DNA from: Chloroflexota bacterium
GTDB taxonomy: Bacteria > Chloroflexota > Dehalococcoidia > SHYB01
NCBI GenBank assembly: GCA_016875535.1
Contig: VGPF01000022.1
Location: forward strand, 1-37,690
Direction: 5' to 3'
DNA: 37,690 bases
Below, piece after piece: positions 7,534 to 16,411 of the stretch. Below the pieces are notes generated by a model that did no database searches, had not been told where the DNA came from, and saw only the letters and a program-made list of their open reading frames with translations. Position 1 is the stretch's first letter; every line of letters begins with the position of its first letter. Made by a program: the position numbers and the translations under genes.

Positions 7534-8928
7534 ATGAGCCAGACGGGCCGGATCGTGGTCGCGTCTAACCGGGTGCCGACGATCAGCGTGCCGAAGACCG
7601 AGGACGAGCGCCGGGCGCAGAGCGTGGGCGGGCTGGTGAGCGCGGTGCAGGCGGCGATGGAGAAGCGGGGAGGCCTGTGGTTCGGGTGGAGCGGCTCCAG
7701 CACCGGGACGCCTGCGGCAAAGCCGAAGCTGACGCAGACCGGCAGTATCCAACTGGCGACGATTGACCTGACGCCTGAGGCGCTGAACCTTTTCTACGCC
7801 GTCTTCGCGAACAGAACGCTGTGGCCGCTGTTGCACAGTTTCCCCGAGCGGGTAGTGATCCGCCATGACGCCTTCCGCGCCTACCAGCGGGTGAACCGCC
7901 GCTACGCGGAGGCGCTTTATCCCCTGCTGGAAGAGGGCGACCTAATCTGGGCGCAAGACTATCACCTCATCCCCCTGGGCGCGGAGCTCCGCAAGCTGGG
8001 ATGGAAGGGGAAGCTGGGCTTCTTCCTGCACACGCCCTTTCCGCCCGCGGAAATCTTCACGATCCTCCCCTGGGCGAAGCAGCTTCTGGAAGAGTTGTTG
8101 GAGTACGACCTGGTGGGCGTGCACATCCACCGCTACGCGCAGGACCTCCTGGACTCGATGGTGGCGGAGCTGGGCGGCAAGATTTCCGGAGACGTCTTCA
8201 CCAGCGGGAAGAGCAGCGTGCGCGTGGGGGTCTATCCCATCGGGACGGACGCGGAGGCCTTCACGAAGTGGGGCGAAGAGGCGGAGGTGGAGCTGGCGAG
8301 GGCGGGAAAGAAGACGGGGGAGAAGCACAAGCTCATCCTGGCTGTGGACCGCCTGGACTACACGAAGGGCATCCCGGAGCGGCTGTTGACCTTCGAGCAC
8401 CTGCTGGAGCACAGGCCCTCGCTACGAGGCGAGGTGACGATGATGCACATCTCGGCGCCATCGCGGACGCGGGTGCCGGAGTACGCGAAGGAGCGGGAGA
8501 TGGTGGACCAGCTGGTGGGGCGCATCAACGGGCGTTTCTCCGAGAAGGGGTGGACGCCGATCTCCTACCACTACCGTTCGTTCAACCAACGGGAACTGGC
8601 GCTGCATTACCGGGAGGCGGACGTCTGCCTGGTGACGCCGCTGCGCGATGGCATGAACCTGGTGGCGAAGGAGTTCGTCGCCTCCCAGGGAGCGGAACAC
8701 CCGGGGGTGCTGGTCCTTTCGCGGTTCTGCGGCGCGGCGGAGACGATGAAGGAGGCGATCATCGTGAACCCGCACGATATCGAAGGGACGGCGGGGGCGA
8801 TCCACCAGGCGCTGACGATGACGACGAAGGAGCGCCGCGAGCGGTGGCAGGCGCTCTATAAAGATGTGAGCACGAACACGGCGATCGCCTGGAGCGAGGG
8901 GTTCCTTCGGGACCTGGCGAAGCGGTAG
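7534..8928 (+). CDS. otsA: Trehalose-6-phosphate synthase (GT20)
   Basis: Cytosolic glycosyltransferase that joins glucose from a nucleotide sugar to glucose 6-phosphate. The 464-residue length equals a stand-alone OtsA without a fused phosphatase domain. Visible GT20 features are the N-terminal RIVVASNRVP and GGLVSAV loop that contact phosphate and UDP, WFGWSGSS, WAQDYHLIPLGAELR with the conserved Asp, FFLHTPFPPAEIF with the catalytic-site His, AVDRLDYTKGIPERL with the Arg and Lys that hold the donor phosphates, APSRTRVPEY, and the acidic LVTPLRDGMNLVAKEF near the C-terminus. No trehalose-6-phosphate phosphatase (otsB) is adjacent, so dephosphorylation must come from elsewhere. The closely related glucosylglycerol-phosphate synthases cannot be fully excluded. 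It is transcribed convergently with carB. The product would serve as an osmoprotectant, in keeping with a structured leader. Confidence 0.93.
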   Translation: MSQTGRIVVASNRVPTISVPKTEDERRAQSVGGLVSAVQAAMEKRGGLWFGWSGSSTGTPAAKPKLTQTGSIQLATIDLTPEALNLFYAVFANRTLWPLLHSFPERVVIRHDAFRAYQRVNRRYAEALYPLLEEGDLIWAQDYHLIPLGAELRKLGWKGKLGFFLHTPFPPAEIFTILPWAKQLLEELLEYDLVGVHIHRYAQDLLDSMVAELGGKISGDVFTSGKSSVRVGVYPIGTDAEAFTKWGEEAEVELARAGKKTGEKHKLILAVDRLDYTKGIPERLLTFEHLLEHRPSLRGEVTMMHISAPSRTRVPEYAKEREMVDQLVGRINGRFSEKGWTPISYHYRSFNQRELALHYREADVCLVTPLRDGMNLVAKEFVASQGAEHPGVLVLSRFCGAAETMKEAIIVNPHDIEGTAGAIHQALTMTTKERRERWQALYKDVSTNTAIAWSEGFLRDLAKR

Positions 8929-9007
8929 CGCACGACACCGGCTTCTGTCTTTCGGCGGCCCTGAGGGCGCGCTCCTACCGGGGAAACGCCTCTGCAGGGA
9001 ATACGTC
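8929..9007. other. Convergent gap between otsA and carB with a shared hairpin
   Basis: This 79-base gap separates two converging genes. It contains GCCC-TGA-GGGC at 8958-8968, part of a 13-base string that also occurs in the otsA leader (7382-7394). No T-run is seen, so an intrinsic terminator is not supported. Nothing else is recognisable. Confidence 0.5.
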
Positions 9008-12000
9008 TTACTTGGCGGAGCGGTAGGCGGGGAGCGGCCTGACGCTGTAGCCCTTGGCGCCGCTGACAACAGCCTTGAGAGCGGCCTCCGCCGTGTCCAG
9101 GGATGTGAAGCAGGGGACGCGCCGTTCCACCGCCGCGCGCCTGATGTGGAAGCCATCGCGCATGGGGGCGGCGCCGCTGGAGATGGTGTTGATGACGGCG
9201 CGCACCGTGCCGTTGTGGATAACGTCCACCACGTTGGGGTGGCCTTCGCCGAGCTTCTTGGTGATGAGGGTGGCCTTCAGGCCCGCCGCTTCGATGGCCG
9301 CCGCCGTGCCTTCCGTGGCGTAGAGCTTGTAGCCCAGGGAGATAAGGGTGCGCACCATGGGCATCGCCTCTTTCTTATCGCGGTCGGCGAGGCTGAGGAG
9401 GATGCCACCTTCGGCGGGGAGCATGAGGCCCGCGGCCATGATGGCCTTCACGAGCGCCGCTTCGAAGGTCTTATCTATGCCCATGACTTCGCCAGTGGAC
9501 TTCATCTCCGGGCCCAGGTAGGTGTCCACGCCGGAGAGCTTCTGCATGGAGAAGACGGGGGCCTTGATGGCGACGAGGGGCATCTTTCTCTGCAGGCCGG
9601 GCTTGTAGCCCTGCCCTGCGATGCTCTTGCCCAGCATGACGTTGGTGGCGACTTTCACCATGGGGATGCTGGTGACTTTGGAGATGAAGGGAACGGTGCG
9701 GCTTGAGCGCGGGTTCACTTCGATGACGTAGACCTGGGAGGATTCGCCGGGCTTGCCGGGCATGATGATGAACTGGACGTTGAGGATACCCTTGAAGCCG
9801 AGCTCCTTCCCGATGCGGTGGGTGTAGTCCACCATGGTATTCACTTCGGCATCCGTGAGGGTGATGCCGGGGTAGACGTACATGGCATCGCCGCTGTGGA
9901 CGCCCGCGCGCTCGATGTGCTCCATGATGCCGGGGATGAGGACGTGCTCGCCATCGCTGACGGCGTCAACTTCCACCTCCTTCCCCTGGAGGTACTTGTC
10001 TATGAGGATGGGGTGGCCGCCGCTGACCTCTTCGGCCATGCCCATGTACTTGGTCAGCTCCTGCCGGTTGTGGACGATCTCCATGGCGCGGCCGCCGAGA
10101 ACGTAGCTGGGGCGCACGACGACGGGGTAGCCGATGCGATCGGCGACGGCGATGGCCTCGTGCATCGTGGTGACGCCTGCGCCGGGAGGAGCCGGGATGC
10201 CGAGGCGGCTGAGGAAGTCTTCGAAGCGCTTGCGGTTGGAGGCGATGTCCAAGGGCTCCGCGCCCGAGCCGAGGGTGGGAAGGCCCGCGCGGGCCAGGGG
10301 CATGGCGAGGTTGATGGCGGTCTGGCCGCCGAACTGGACGCAGGTGGGCGGGGTGTCTTTCGGGTCGGCGCCGGAGGCCTCATTCTCGATGATGTCGCGG
10401 ACGCGCTCTTCATCCAGGGCTTCGAAGTAGAGGCGGTCGCTGCTATCGAAGTCGGTGGAGACGGTCTCCGGGTTGGAGTTGATCATGATGCTCTGGACGC
10501 CGGCATCGTGGAGGGCCCAGGCTGCATGGACGCTGCAATAGTCGAACTCGATGCCCTGGCCGATGCGGATGGGGCCGCTGCCGATGACGATGGCCTTGGC
10601 GCCAGGCCTCGCGACGGCTTCGTTCTCCTGCTCGTAGGTGCCGTAGAAGTAGGGAGTCACGGCATCGAACTCAGCGGCGCAGGCGTCCACCATCTTGAAA
10701 ATGGGGACGATGGCCCACTCTTTGCGCAGGGAGCGTATCTGCTCCGGCAGACGGTCGGCCAGGGTGCCGATGACTTCATCGGAAAAGCCCTTGCGCTTGG
10801 CATCCCGCAGGAGCTCAGGGGTGAGGGGCTCGGAGAGGAGGCGGCGCTCGAAGGCGACGATGTTGGCGAGCTTTTGGAGGAACCAGGAATCAATGGCGGT
10901 GAGCCTAGAGAGCTCGCCGACGGGAAGGCCACGGCGCAGAGAGGCGAGGAGGGCCCAGAGGCGGAGGTCGTTCGGGTAGAGCGGCAGGGACCTCAGGTCG
11001 AGCTTGCCGTCCTTGAGCCAGGCTGGGTCTTCCCAGAGGATGGACTTCTTGCCGAACTCCAGGGAGCGAACGGCCTTCTGCATGGCGGCTTCGAAGGTGC
11101 GGCCGATGGCCATGACTTCGCCGGTGGCCTTCATCTGGGTGCCGGTGCGGCGATCGCCGTAAGCGAACTTATCGAAGGGCCAGCGGGGGATCTTGACGAC
11201 GCAGTAGTCCAAGGCCGGCTCGAAGGCGGCAAAGGTTTTCTTGGTGACGGCGTTGGGGATCTCATCGAGGCGCTTGCCGATGGCGATCTTGGCGGAGACG
11301 CGAGCGATGGGGTAGCCGGTGGCCTTGCTGGCGAGGGCCGATGAGCGGCTGACGCGAGGGTTCACTTCGATGACGACATAGGCGCGTCCGTTCTCCGGGC
11401 GCGGGACGCCCGTCGCCGGGTGCGGCGAAAGGCCGAACTGGACGTTGCAGCCGCCCTCGATGCCCAGGGCGCGGATGATGCGGATGCTGGCGGAGCGCAA
11501 CATCTGGTACTCGTGATCGGTGAGGGTCTGGCTGGGGGCGACGACGATGCTATCGCCGGTATGGACGCCCATGGGGTCGAGGTTTTCCATATTGCAGACG
11601 ATGATGCAGTTATCAGCCCCATCGCGGATGACTTCGTACTCCAGCTCTTTCCAACCCTCCAGGCTCTTTTCCACCAGGACCTGATGGATGGGGCTGGCGG
11701 TCATGCCGCTATCGCAGAGGACCTCGTACTCTTCCCAGGTGTGGGCGATGCCGCCGCCGGTGCCGCCCAGGGTGAAGGCGGGACGGATGACCAGGGGCAG
11801 GCCGATGCGGTTGCCCGCGATGTGCGCCTGCTCCATGGTCGTCACCGTTTCGCTGTCAATGACGGGCTCGCCGATGGAGACAAGCATATCCTTGAAGAGC
11901 TGACGGTCCTCCGCCTTCTGGATACTCTCCAGGGGCGTGCCGAGGAGCCGCACATCATATCTCTTCAGGACGCCCGCCTCGGCGAGGTCAACGGCGAGGT

Positions 12001-12286
12001 TCAGGCCGGTCTGACCGCCGAGGTTAGGGAGCAGGCCATCGGGCCGCTCCTCCTTGATGATCCGCTCGAGGACGGGGACGGTCAGGGGCTCGATGTAGAC
12101 GACGTCGGCGATGCCTTCATCGGTCATGATGGTGGCCGGGTTGGAGTTGACGAGGACGGAGATGACGCCCTCTTCGCGAAGGGCTTTACAGGCCTGGGCC
12201 CCGGCGTAATCGAACTCGGCGGCCTGGCCGATGACGATGGGGCCGGAGCCGATGACGAGGACTTTCTTCGGTTTCTCGGTAGCCAC
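9008..12286 (-). CDS. carB: Carbamoyl-phosphate synthase, large subunit
   Basis: Makes carbamoyl phosphate from bicarbonate, ATP and ammonia delivered by CarA, feeding pyrimidine and arginine synthesis. The 1092-residue product has the usual duplicated plan: first ATP-grasp half starting KVLVIGSGPIVIGQAAEFDY, helical oligomerisation domain, second half starting AIVIGSGPIRIGQGIEFDY near residue 560, and a C-terminal MGS-fold allosteric domain with KLGEGHPNVVDVIHNGTV, where UMP and IMP bind in characterised enzymes. Both halves carry the family TGDS/SGD-type loop (VHTGDSIVVAPSQT; VHSGDAMYVYPG) and EVNPR metal-site motifs. GTG 12286 was chosen because it gives the normal N-terminus and is preceded by AAAGGA; the open frame continues upstream only as a shadow of the glycosylase gene. 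It starts four bases after that gene's stop and is the last gene of the operon. Confidence 0.97.
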   Translation of the reverse strand: MATEKPKKVLVIGSGPIVIGQAAEFDYAGAQACKALREEGVISVLVNSNPATIMTDEGIADVVYIEPLTVPVLERIIKEERPDGLLPNLGGQTGLNLAVDLAEAGVLKRYDVRLLGTPLESIQKAEDRQLFKDMLVSIGEPVIDSETVTTMEQAHIAGNRIGLPLVIRPAFTLGGTGGGIAHTWEEYEVLCDSGMTASPIHQVLVEKSLEGWKELEYEVIRDGADNCIIVCNMENLDPMGVHTGDSIVVAPSQTLTDHEYQMLRSASIRIIRALGIEGGCNVQFGLSPHPATGVPRPENGRAYVVIEVNPRVSRSSALASKATGYPIARVSAKIAIGKRLDEIPNAVTKKTFAAFEPALDYCVVKIPRWPFDKFAYGDRRTGTQMKATGEVMAIGRTFEAAMQKAVRSLEFGKKSILWEDPAWLKDGKLDLRSLPLYPNDLRLWALLASLRRGLPVGELSRLTAIDSWFLQKLANIVAFERRLLSEPLTPELLRDAKRKGFSDEVIGTLADRLPEQIRSLRKEWAIVPIFKMVDACAAEFDAVTPYFYGTYEQENEAVARPGAKAIVIGSGPIRIGQGIEFDYCSVHAAWALHDAGVQSIMINSNPETVSTDFDSSDRLYFEALDEERVRDIIENEASGADPKDTPPTCVQFGGQTAINLAMPLARAGLPTLGSGAEPLDIASNRKRFEDFLSRLGIPAPPGAGVTTMHEAIAVADRIGYPVVVRPSYVLGGRAMEIVHNRQELTKYMGMAEEVSGGHPILIDKYLQGKEVEVDAVSDGEHVLIPGIMEHIERAGVHSGDAMYVYPGITLTDAEVNTMVDYTHRIGKELGFKGILNVQFIIMPGKPGESSQVYVIEVNPRSSRTVPFISKVTSIPMVKVATNVMLGKSIAGQGYKPGLQRKMPLVAIKAPVFSMQKLSGVDTYLGPEMKSTGEVMGIDKTFEAALVKAIMAAGLMLPAEGGILLSLADRDKKEAMPMVRTLISLGYKLYATEGTAAAIEAAGLKATLITKKLGEGHPNVVDVIHNGTVRAVINTISSGAAPMRDGFHIRRAAVERRVPCFTSLDTAEAALKAVVSGAKGYSVRPLPAYRSAK

Positions 12287-12290
12287 TGGT

Positions 12291-12968
12291 CTATATCCTT
12301 TGGAGATTCCCCGTGAACGTGCCGGGCCATTTACCGTCAGGATCGGCCTGGAGGATGCGGCCGAGGCGCGTATAGTCCTTCGCCTGCTGACGGAAGGGAC
12401 GTTTGGCCATGGCGCGCCCGCTGGGGTGATAAAGGGGAACGACTTTGCATCCGCGCCAGGGCGTCGCGATGGCGACGCTGTCCTTGAGTGCGATCTTGTG
12501 GGGCTCGATGAGGTGGAGGGCATCCAGGGCCTTCTGGCCGAGGGTGACGACGTAGGGCGGGCGGACAATATCGAGGAGCTCGCGGAGGTAGCCGGAGCAG
12601 TTGCGCATCTCCTGGGGTGTGGGACGATCATTGCGGCCCTTGCCGTCCTTGGGGTTGCACTGCACCGCGTTGGCGATGAAGAGGTCTTCGCGCCGCAGGC
12701 CCGCATGGGGCAGGAGACTCTCGAAGTTCTCGCCGCTGCGATCGCCGTGGAAGGGGATGCGCGTCACGGCGGAGCCGAAGCGGCCGGGCGCTTCGCCGAT
12801 GACGAGGAGTCGGGCCTCCAGCCTGCCGTTCAGGGGGCCAAGGACGGCGGTGTTGCGCTCCATGCGCGGGCAGAGGGCGCATTCGTAGGTGCGCTGGGCA
12901 AGGTTGCTGAACCAGAGGTATTGCTCCTCCGTCGCGCCTTTCCGCAGGGTTAGGGTCGCCTTCGCCAT
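12291..12968 (-). CDS. Uracil-DNA glycosylase superfamily protein with likely Fe-S cluster
   Basis: A 225-residue DNA repair glycosylase that should excise uracil (or other deaminated bases) from DNA. Motif 1 is GEAPG at residues 58-62, followed by RIPFHGDRSG, the C-terminal minor-groove motif is HPSGRA at 181-186, and four cysteines (30, 33, 104, 124) sit where family 4 and 5 enzymes bind a 4Fe-4S cluster: C-A-L-C, NAVQC and MRNC. The dispositions resemble family 4 at the GEAPG box and family 5 in the F-x-GDRSG stretch, so I leave the family open. It lies between carA (two-base gap) and carB (four-base gap) in the same direction, so it is expressed as part of the pyrimidine operon. The ATG at 12968 is the only sensible start. 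Confidence 0.88.
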   Translation of the reverse strand: MAKATLTLRKGATEEQYLWFSNLAQRTYECALCPRMERNTAVLGPLNGRLEARLLVIGEAPGRFGSAVTRIPFHGDRSGENFESLLPHAGLRREDLFIANAVQCNPKDGKGRNDRPTPQEMRNCSGYLRELLDIVRPPYVVTLGQKALDALHLIEPHKIALKDSVAIATPWRGCKVVPLYHPSGRAMAKRPFRQQAKDYTRLGRILQADPDGKWPGTFTGNLQRI

Positions 12969-12970
12969 CG

Positions 12971-14086
12971 CTACTTCCTCTTGGCCCTTCGCCCGCCGCC
13001 TTCCGCGCGGACCATCTCGACGAAGCGATCGAACATCTCGACGTTGTCCAGAGGGCCGGGAGCGGCCTCCGAGTGGTACTGGATGGACATGACAGGGAGA
13101 TCTTTGTGGCGCAGACCTTCTACCGTGCCATCGTTCAAGTTGATGTGGGTGATCTCCACGCCCCTGGGAGCCGTATCGCCGTCCACGGCGTAGCCGTGGT
13201 TCTGGGCGGTGATATAGACGCGCCCGGTCTTGAGGTCTTTCACCGGGTGGTTGCCGCCGCGATGGCCGAACTTGAGCTTGAAGGTGGTCCCGCCGAAGGC
13301 ATGGCCCAGCACTTGGTGCCCCAGGCAGATACCGAAGATGGGGAGCTTGCCGATGATGCCCCTGGCCGACTGGATGGCGTAGCCAAGGAGCGCCGGGTCG
13401 CCGGGGCCGGGGGAGAGGAGGACGCCATCCGGCCCGGTGGAGAGGATATCTTCGGCTGAGGTGGTGGAGGGGACGACGCGGACGCGGCAGCCGCGGGACT
13501 GCAAGTTGCGGAGGATGTTGTACTTCACGCCCATATCCACCACGGTGATGGAGAGGGGCGGCGCTTCGCCATGGGGCGGCTCTTTCCAGGCGTAGGGAGC
13601 CTCCGTAGTCACAAGCTTCACGAAATCAGTATTGCCGTAGCGCGGGGCGTTCTGCAGGCGCTTGAGGGCCGCATCCGGCGCATCGCGGGTGACCATGCCC
13701 ATCATGACGCCCCGGGTGCGCAGGCGGCGGGTGACGGCGCGCGTATCGGCCCCGGCGATGCCGGGAACGCCCTGGGCCAGGAGATATTCATGCAGCGTCC
13801 GCTCGCTCTGGTAGTGGCTGGGCTCTTCGCAGTCCTCGCGCACAATGAAGCCTCGCACCTGGATGCGCCGGGATTCAAAGTCATCGGCGTTGATGCCGTA
13901 GTTCCCGATGAGCGGATAGGTGGGCATGACGATCTGGCCGCCGTAGGAGGGATCAGTAAGCATCTCCTGGTAGCCGGTCATGCTGGTGTTGAAGACGACC
14001 TCGCCGACGACTTCGACGGCCGCGCCGAAGGCCGTCCCCTCGAAGATGGCGCCGTCTTCCAATATGAGGTAGGCCTTATCTGCCAC
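12971..14086 (-). CDS. carA: Carbamoyl-phosphate synthase, small (glutaminase) subunit
   Basis: Hydrolyses glutamine and channels ammonia to CarB. The product is 371 residues, normal for CarA. The N-terminal CPSase small-chain domain begins AYLILEDGAIFEGTAFG and carries NTSMTGYQEMLTDPSY. The C-terminal class I glutamine amidotransferase domain has the nucleophile Cys at about residue 254 in FGICLGHQ and the His-x-Glu pair in SIQYHSEAAPGP. The GTG start at 14086 overlaps the pyrC stop by 11 bases, has AGGCAGG upstream, and gives the standard N-terminus; an ATG at 14131 would add 15 residues of poor quality and a longer overlap. The UDG gene and then carB follow. Confidence 0.95.
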   Translation of the reverse strand: MADKAYLILEDGAIFEGTAFGAAVEVVGEVVFNTSMTGYQEMLTDPSYGGQIVMPTYPLIGNYGINADDFESRRIQVRGFIVREDCEEPSHYQSERTLHEYLLAQGVPGIAGADTRAVTRRLRTRGVMMGMVTRDAPDAALKRLQNAPRYGNTDFVKLVTTEAPYAWKEPPHGEAPPLSITVVDMGVKYNILRNLQSRGCRVRVVPSTTSAEDILSTGPDGVLLSPGPGDPALLGYAIQSARGIIGKLPIFGICLGHQVLGHAFGGTTFKLKFGHRGGNHPVKDLKTGRVYITAQNHGYAVDGDTAPRGVEITHINLNDGTVEGLRHKDLPVMSIQYHSEAAPGPLDNVEMFDRFVEMVRAEGGGRRAKRK

Positions 14087-15407
14087 GGGTGGTTGCCTGC
14101 CTTTGCTCTTGATAGATGAGTGCGCCGCCATAGACCGTCGCCACGACTTTCCCCTTGAGGGTCTTGCCGTTGAGGGGCGAGTTCTTGCCCTTGGAGAGGA
14201 AGGCCTTGGCGTCTACCGTCCACGAGAGATCGGGGTCGGTGACGGCGACATCGCCGGGAGCGCCGGGGCGCAGGGCGCCGATGCCGTCTTTTTCGCGTGC
14301 GATGATGCGCGCCGGGCCAAGGGTGAGGCGCTCGATGAGGACGGGAAAGGTGAGCTTGCCCGTGTGAACCAGGGAGAGAAGACTGCCCATCGCAGTCTCA
14401 AAGCCGCTGATGCCGAAGGCTGCCTGGTCGTACTCGCAGAGCTTGTCCTCGGCGGCGTGGGGGGCGTGGTCGGTGGCGATGGCTTCAATGACGCCTTCGC
14501 GCAGGCCCTGGAGGACGGCCTCCACATCGGCGGCGGTGCGCAGGGGTGGGTTCACTTTGGTGTTGGTGTCATACATCGCGCCGGCGGTCACCAGCTCATC
14601 CGTCAGGGTGAGATGGTGGGGAGTGGCCTCCGCGGTGACGCGGATGCCTTGGGCCTTGGCGCGCCGCACCTGCTCCACGGAGCCTGCGGCGCTCAGGTGG
14701 CAGATGTGGACGTGGCCGCCGGTGAGCTTGGAGAGGATGAGGTTGCGCGCCACCATCGTCTCTTCCCCGGCGACGGGCATGCCGCGCAGGCCGAGCCGAG
14801 TGGCGACGCGGCCTTCATTCATGACGCCGCCGTGGCAGAGGGCGGTATCTTCGCAGTGATCCATGATGGGCAGGCCGAGCATCCTGCTGAAGGCGAGGGC
14901 GTGGCGCATCATTTGCGCATCGCCGACGGGGCTGCCGTCGTCCGAATAGCCGACGACGCCGAGCTTGGCCAGCTCCGCCATCTCGACGAGCTCCTTGCCT
15001 GCGCGGCCTTTGCTGACGGCGGAGACGACGAGGACGCGCACCGCGCCCGTATCAGCGGCGCGGGACTGGACGAATTCGATGGTAGAGCGGGAGTCCTGAG
15101 CCGGGACAGTGTTCGGCATGGCGCAGACAGTGGTGAAGCCGCCCTTGGCCGCCGCCCTGGTCCCGGTGGCGATGGTCTCTTTGTGCTCCTGGCCCGGCTC
15201 ACGAAGGTGGGCATGCAGGTCCACGAAGCCGGGGGAGACGACGAGGCCCGAGGCATCGAAGGACGCCGTTCCCTCGGGGACGGCGAGGCCGCCGCCCTGC
15301 TGCACAGCTTCGATGCGGCCATCCTTGATGTAGAGGTCGGCCTTGGCGTCCAGGCGCGAGGCCGGGTCTATCACGCGGCCGCCGCGGATGAGGAGGGATC
15401 CCTTCAT
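14076..15407 (-). CDS. pyrC: Dihydroorotase, type I
   Basis: Cyclises carbamoyl aspartate to dihydroorotate, the third step of UMP synthesis. The 443-residue amidohydrolase shows the type I (long) signature DLHAHLREPG with the H-x-H metal pair, further ligands in IMDHCED and HICHLSAAG, and the catalytic Asp in ATDHAPH. The segment PHHLTLTDE is also diagnostic. It is the catalytic, not the inactive, form, since all four His and the Asp are present. The position equivalent to the carbamylated Lys lies in a YSDDG segment, as in other type I enzymes that use Asp there. The ATG overlaps the pyrB stop by four bases (ATGA) and the end overlaps carA, so the genes are translationally coupled. Confidence 0.96.
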   Translation of the reverse strand: MKGSLLIRGGRVIDPASRLDAKADLYIKDGRIEAVQQGGGLAVPEGTASFDASGLVVSPGFVDLHAHLREPGQEHKETIATGTRAAAKGGFTTVCAMPNTVPAQDSRSTIEFVQSRAADTGAVRVLVVSAVSKGRAGKELVEMAELAKLGVVGYSDDGSPVGDAQMMRHALAFSRMLGLPIMDHCEDTALCHGGVMNEGRVATRLGLRGMPVAGEETMVARNLILSKLTGGHVHICHLSAAGSVEQVRRAKAQGIRVTAEATPHHLTLTDELVTAGAMYDTNTKVNPPLRTAADVEAVLQGLREGVIEAIATDHAPHAAEDKLCEYDQAAFGISGFETAMGSLLSLVHTGKLTFPVLIERLTLGPARIIAREKDGIGALRPGAPGDVAVTDPDLSWTVDAKAFLSKGKNSPLNGKTLKGKVVATVYGGALIYQEQRQATTRGR

Positions 15408-16411
15408 GCGCTCACCTCGCTTGCGCCGACAAGGCGGTAGAGGAGGGCCATGCGCACCGCCACGCCGTTCTTCACCTGGGTTTCTATAAGGGAGCGATCG
15501 CTATAGGCGAGGACGTGGCTGACTTCCACGCCTTCGTTCATCGGCCCCGGGTGCATGAGCATGGCCGTGGGCTTGGCTCTGTGCATGCGCTCTTCATTCA
15601 CCTGATAGGCGAGGATGTAGTCGCGAAGGTTCATGGCGCCATCGGCGGCGAGGCGTTCTTTCTGGATGCGGAGGGCCATGACCACATCGGCCCCTTCGAC
15701 AGCGGCGTCTAAGTTGGGCTCGGTCATCAAACGGCCGGGCAACTCGCCTGCGTAGGCTTCAAGAACTTCCTCGGGCAGAAGCGTGGGCGGCGAGGAGAGG
15801 ACGACATCGGCGCCCATCTTGCGCAGGCCCCAGATGTTGGACCGGGCGACGCGGCTGTGGAGGACATCGCCGACGATCACGACTTTCAGCCCGGCGATCT
15901 TCTTAAACTTTTCGCGGATGGTGTAGAGGTCCAGGAGGGCCTGGCTCGGGTGGGCGTGCCAGCCATCGCCGGCGTTGATGACGCTGAGGTTGGTGTGCTG
16001 GGCCAGGAGGTAGGGCGCGCCGGACATGGAATGGCGCATGATGATGATATCGGCGCCCATGGCCTGCATGGTGCGGGCGGTGTCTATGAGGGACTCGCCT
16101 TTCTTGGCGCTGCTCTCCGTGCCGGAGAGGTTGATGGTATCGGCGCTGAGGGCCTTGGCGGCGCGCTCGAAGGAGGCGCGGGTGCGGGTGCTGGGCTCCA
16201 GGAAGAAGGTGAGGACGGTCTTGCCGCGCAGGGTGGGCACTTTGCTGATGGGGCGGCTGAGGACTTCCGAAAGGACATCGGCCGTGCCGAGAATCTGGCT
16301 GATCTCCTCGGGTGAGAAGTCGTCGAGATCGAGGACGTGCTTGCGGGGCGGGAGGGCCGCCTTCGCCGCTTGCCGAGAGGCTTGCTGTCCCGCAGGCTTT
16401 GTGGATGTCAT
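15404..16411 (-). CDS. pyrB: Aspartate carbamoyltransferase, catalytic subunit
   Basis: Condenses carbamoyl phosphate and aspartate, the committed step of pyrimidine synthesis. The 335-residue protein has the carbamoyl-phosphate loop [10 protein letters not shown], the mobile loop with SSAKKGES, then [10 protein letters not shown], the [12 protein letters not shown] motif, and at the C-terminal end [11 protein letters not shown]. There is a 25-residue Gln/Ala-rich N-terminal extension ([16 protein letters not shown]) before the conserved start [13 protein letters not shown]; other members lack it or have a shorter one. No pyrI regulatory subunit gene is present. Its ATG overlaps the pyrR stop by four bases. 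Confidence 0.96.
   Translation of the reverse strand: MTSTKPAGQQASRQAAKAALPPRKHVLDLDDFSPEEISQILGTADVLSEVLSRPISKVPTLRGKTVLTFFLEPSTRTRASFERAAKALSADTINLSGTESSAKKGESLIDTARTMQAMGADIIIMRHSMSGAPYLLAQHTNLSVINAGDGWHAHPSQALLDLYTIREKFKKIAGLKVVIVGDVLHSRVARSNIWGLRKMGADVVLSSPPTLLPEEVLEAYAGELPGRLMTEPNLDAAVEGADVVMALRIQKERLAADGAMNLRDYILAYQVNEERMHRAKPTAMLMHPGPMNEGVEVSHVLAYSDRSLIETQVKNGVAVRMALLYRLVGASEVSA

Noticed and set aside
8958-8970. Intrinsic terminator between otsA and carB
   Set aside because: The stem is only four to six pairs and no T-run follows in either direction.
9818-11344. A 508-codon open frame on the plus strand opposite carB
   Set aside because: It lies entirely within a clear carB gene, has the Asp/Gly/Ala/His-rich composition expected of a high-GC antisense frame and no recognisable domain. 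The same applies to the long plus-strand frames opposite pyrC (14103-15440) and uvrA (34009-35034).
14087-14131. ATG 14131 as the start of carA
   Set aside because: It would add 15 atypical residues and lengthen the overlap with pyrC; GTG 14086 gives the normal N-terminus with a ribosome binding site. It remains possible but less likely.
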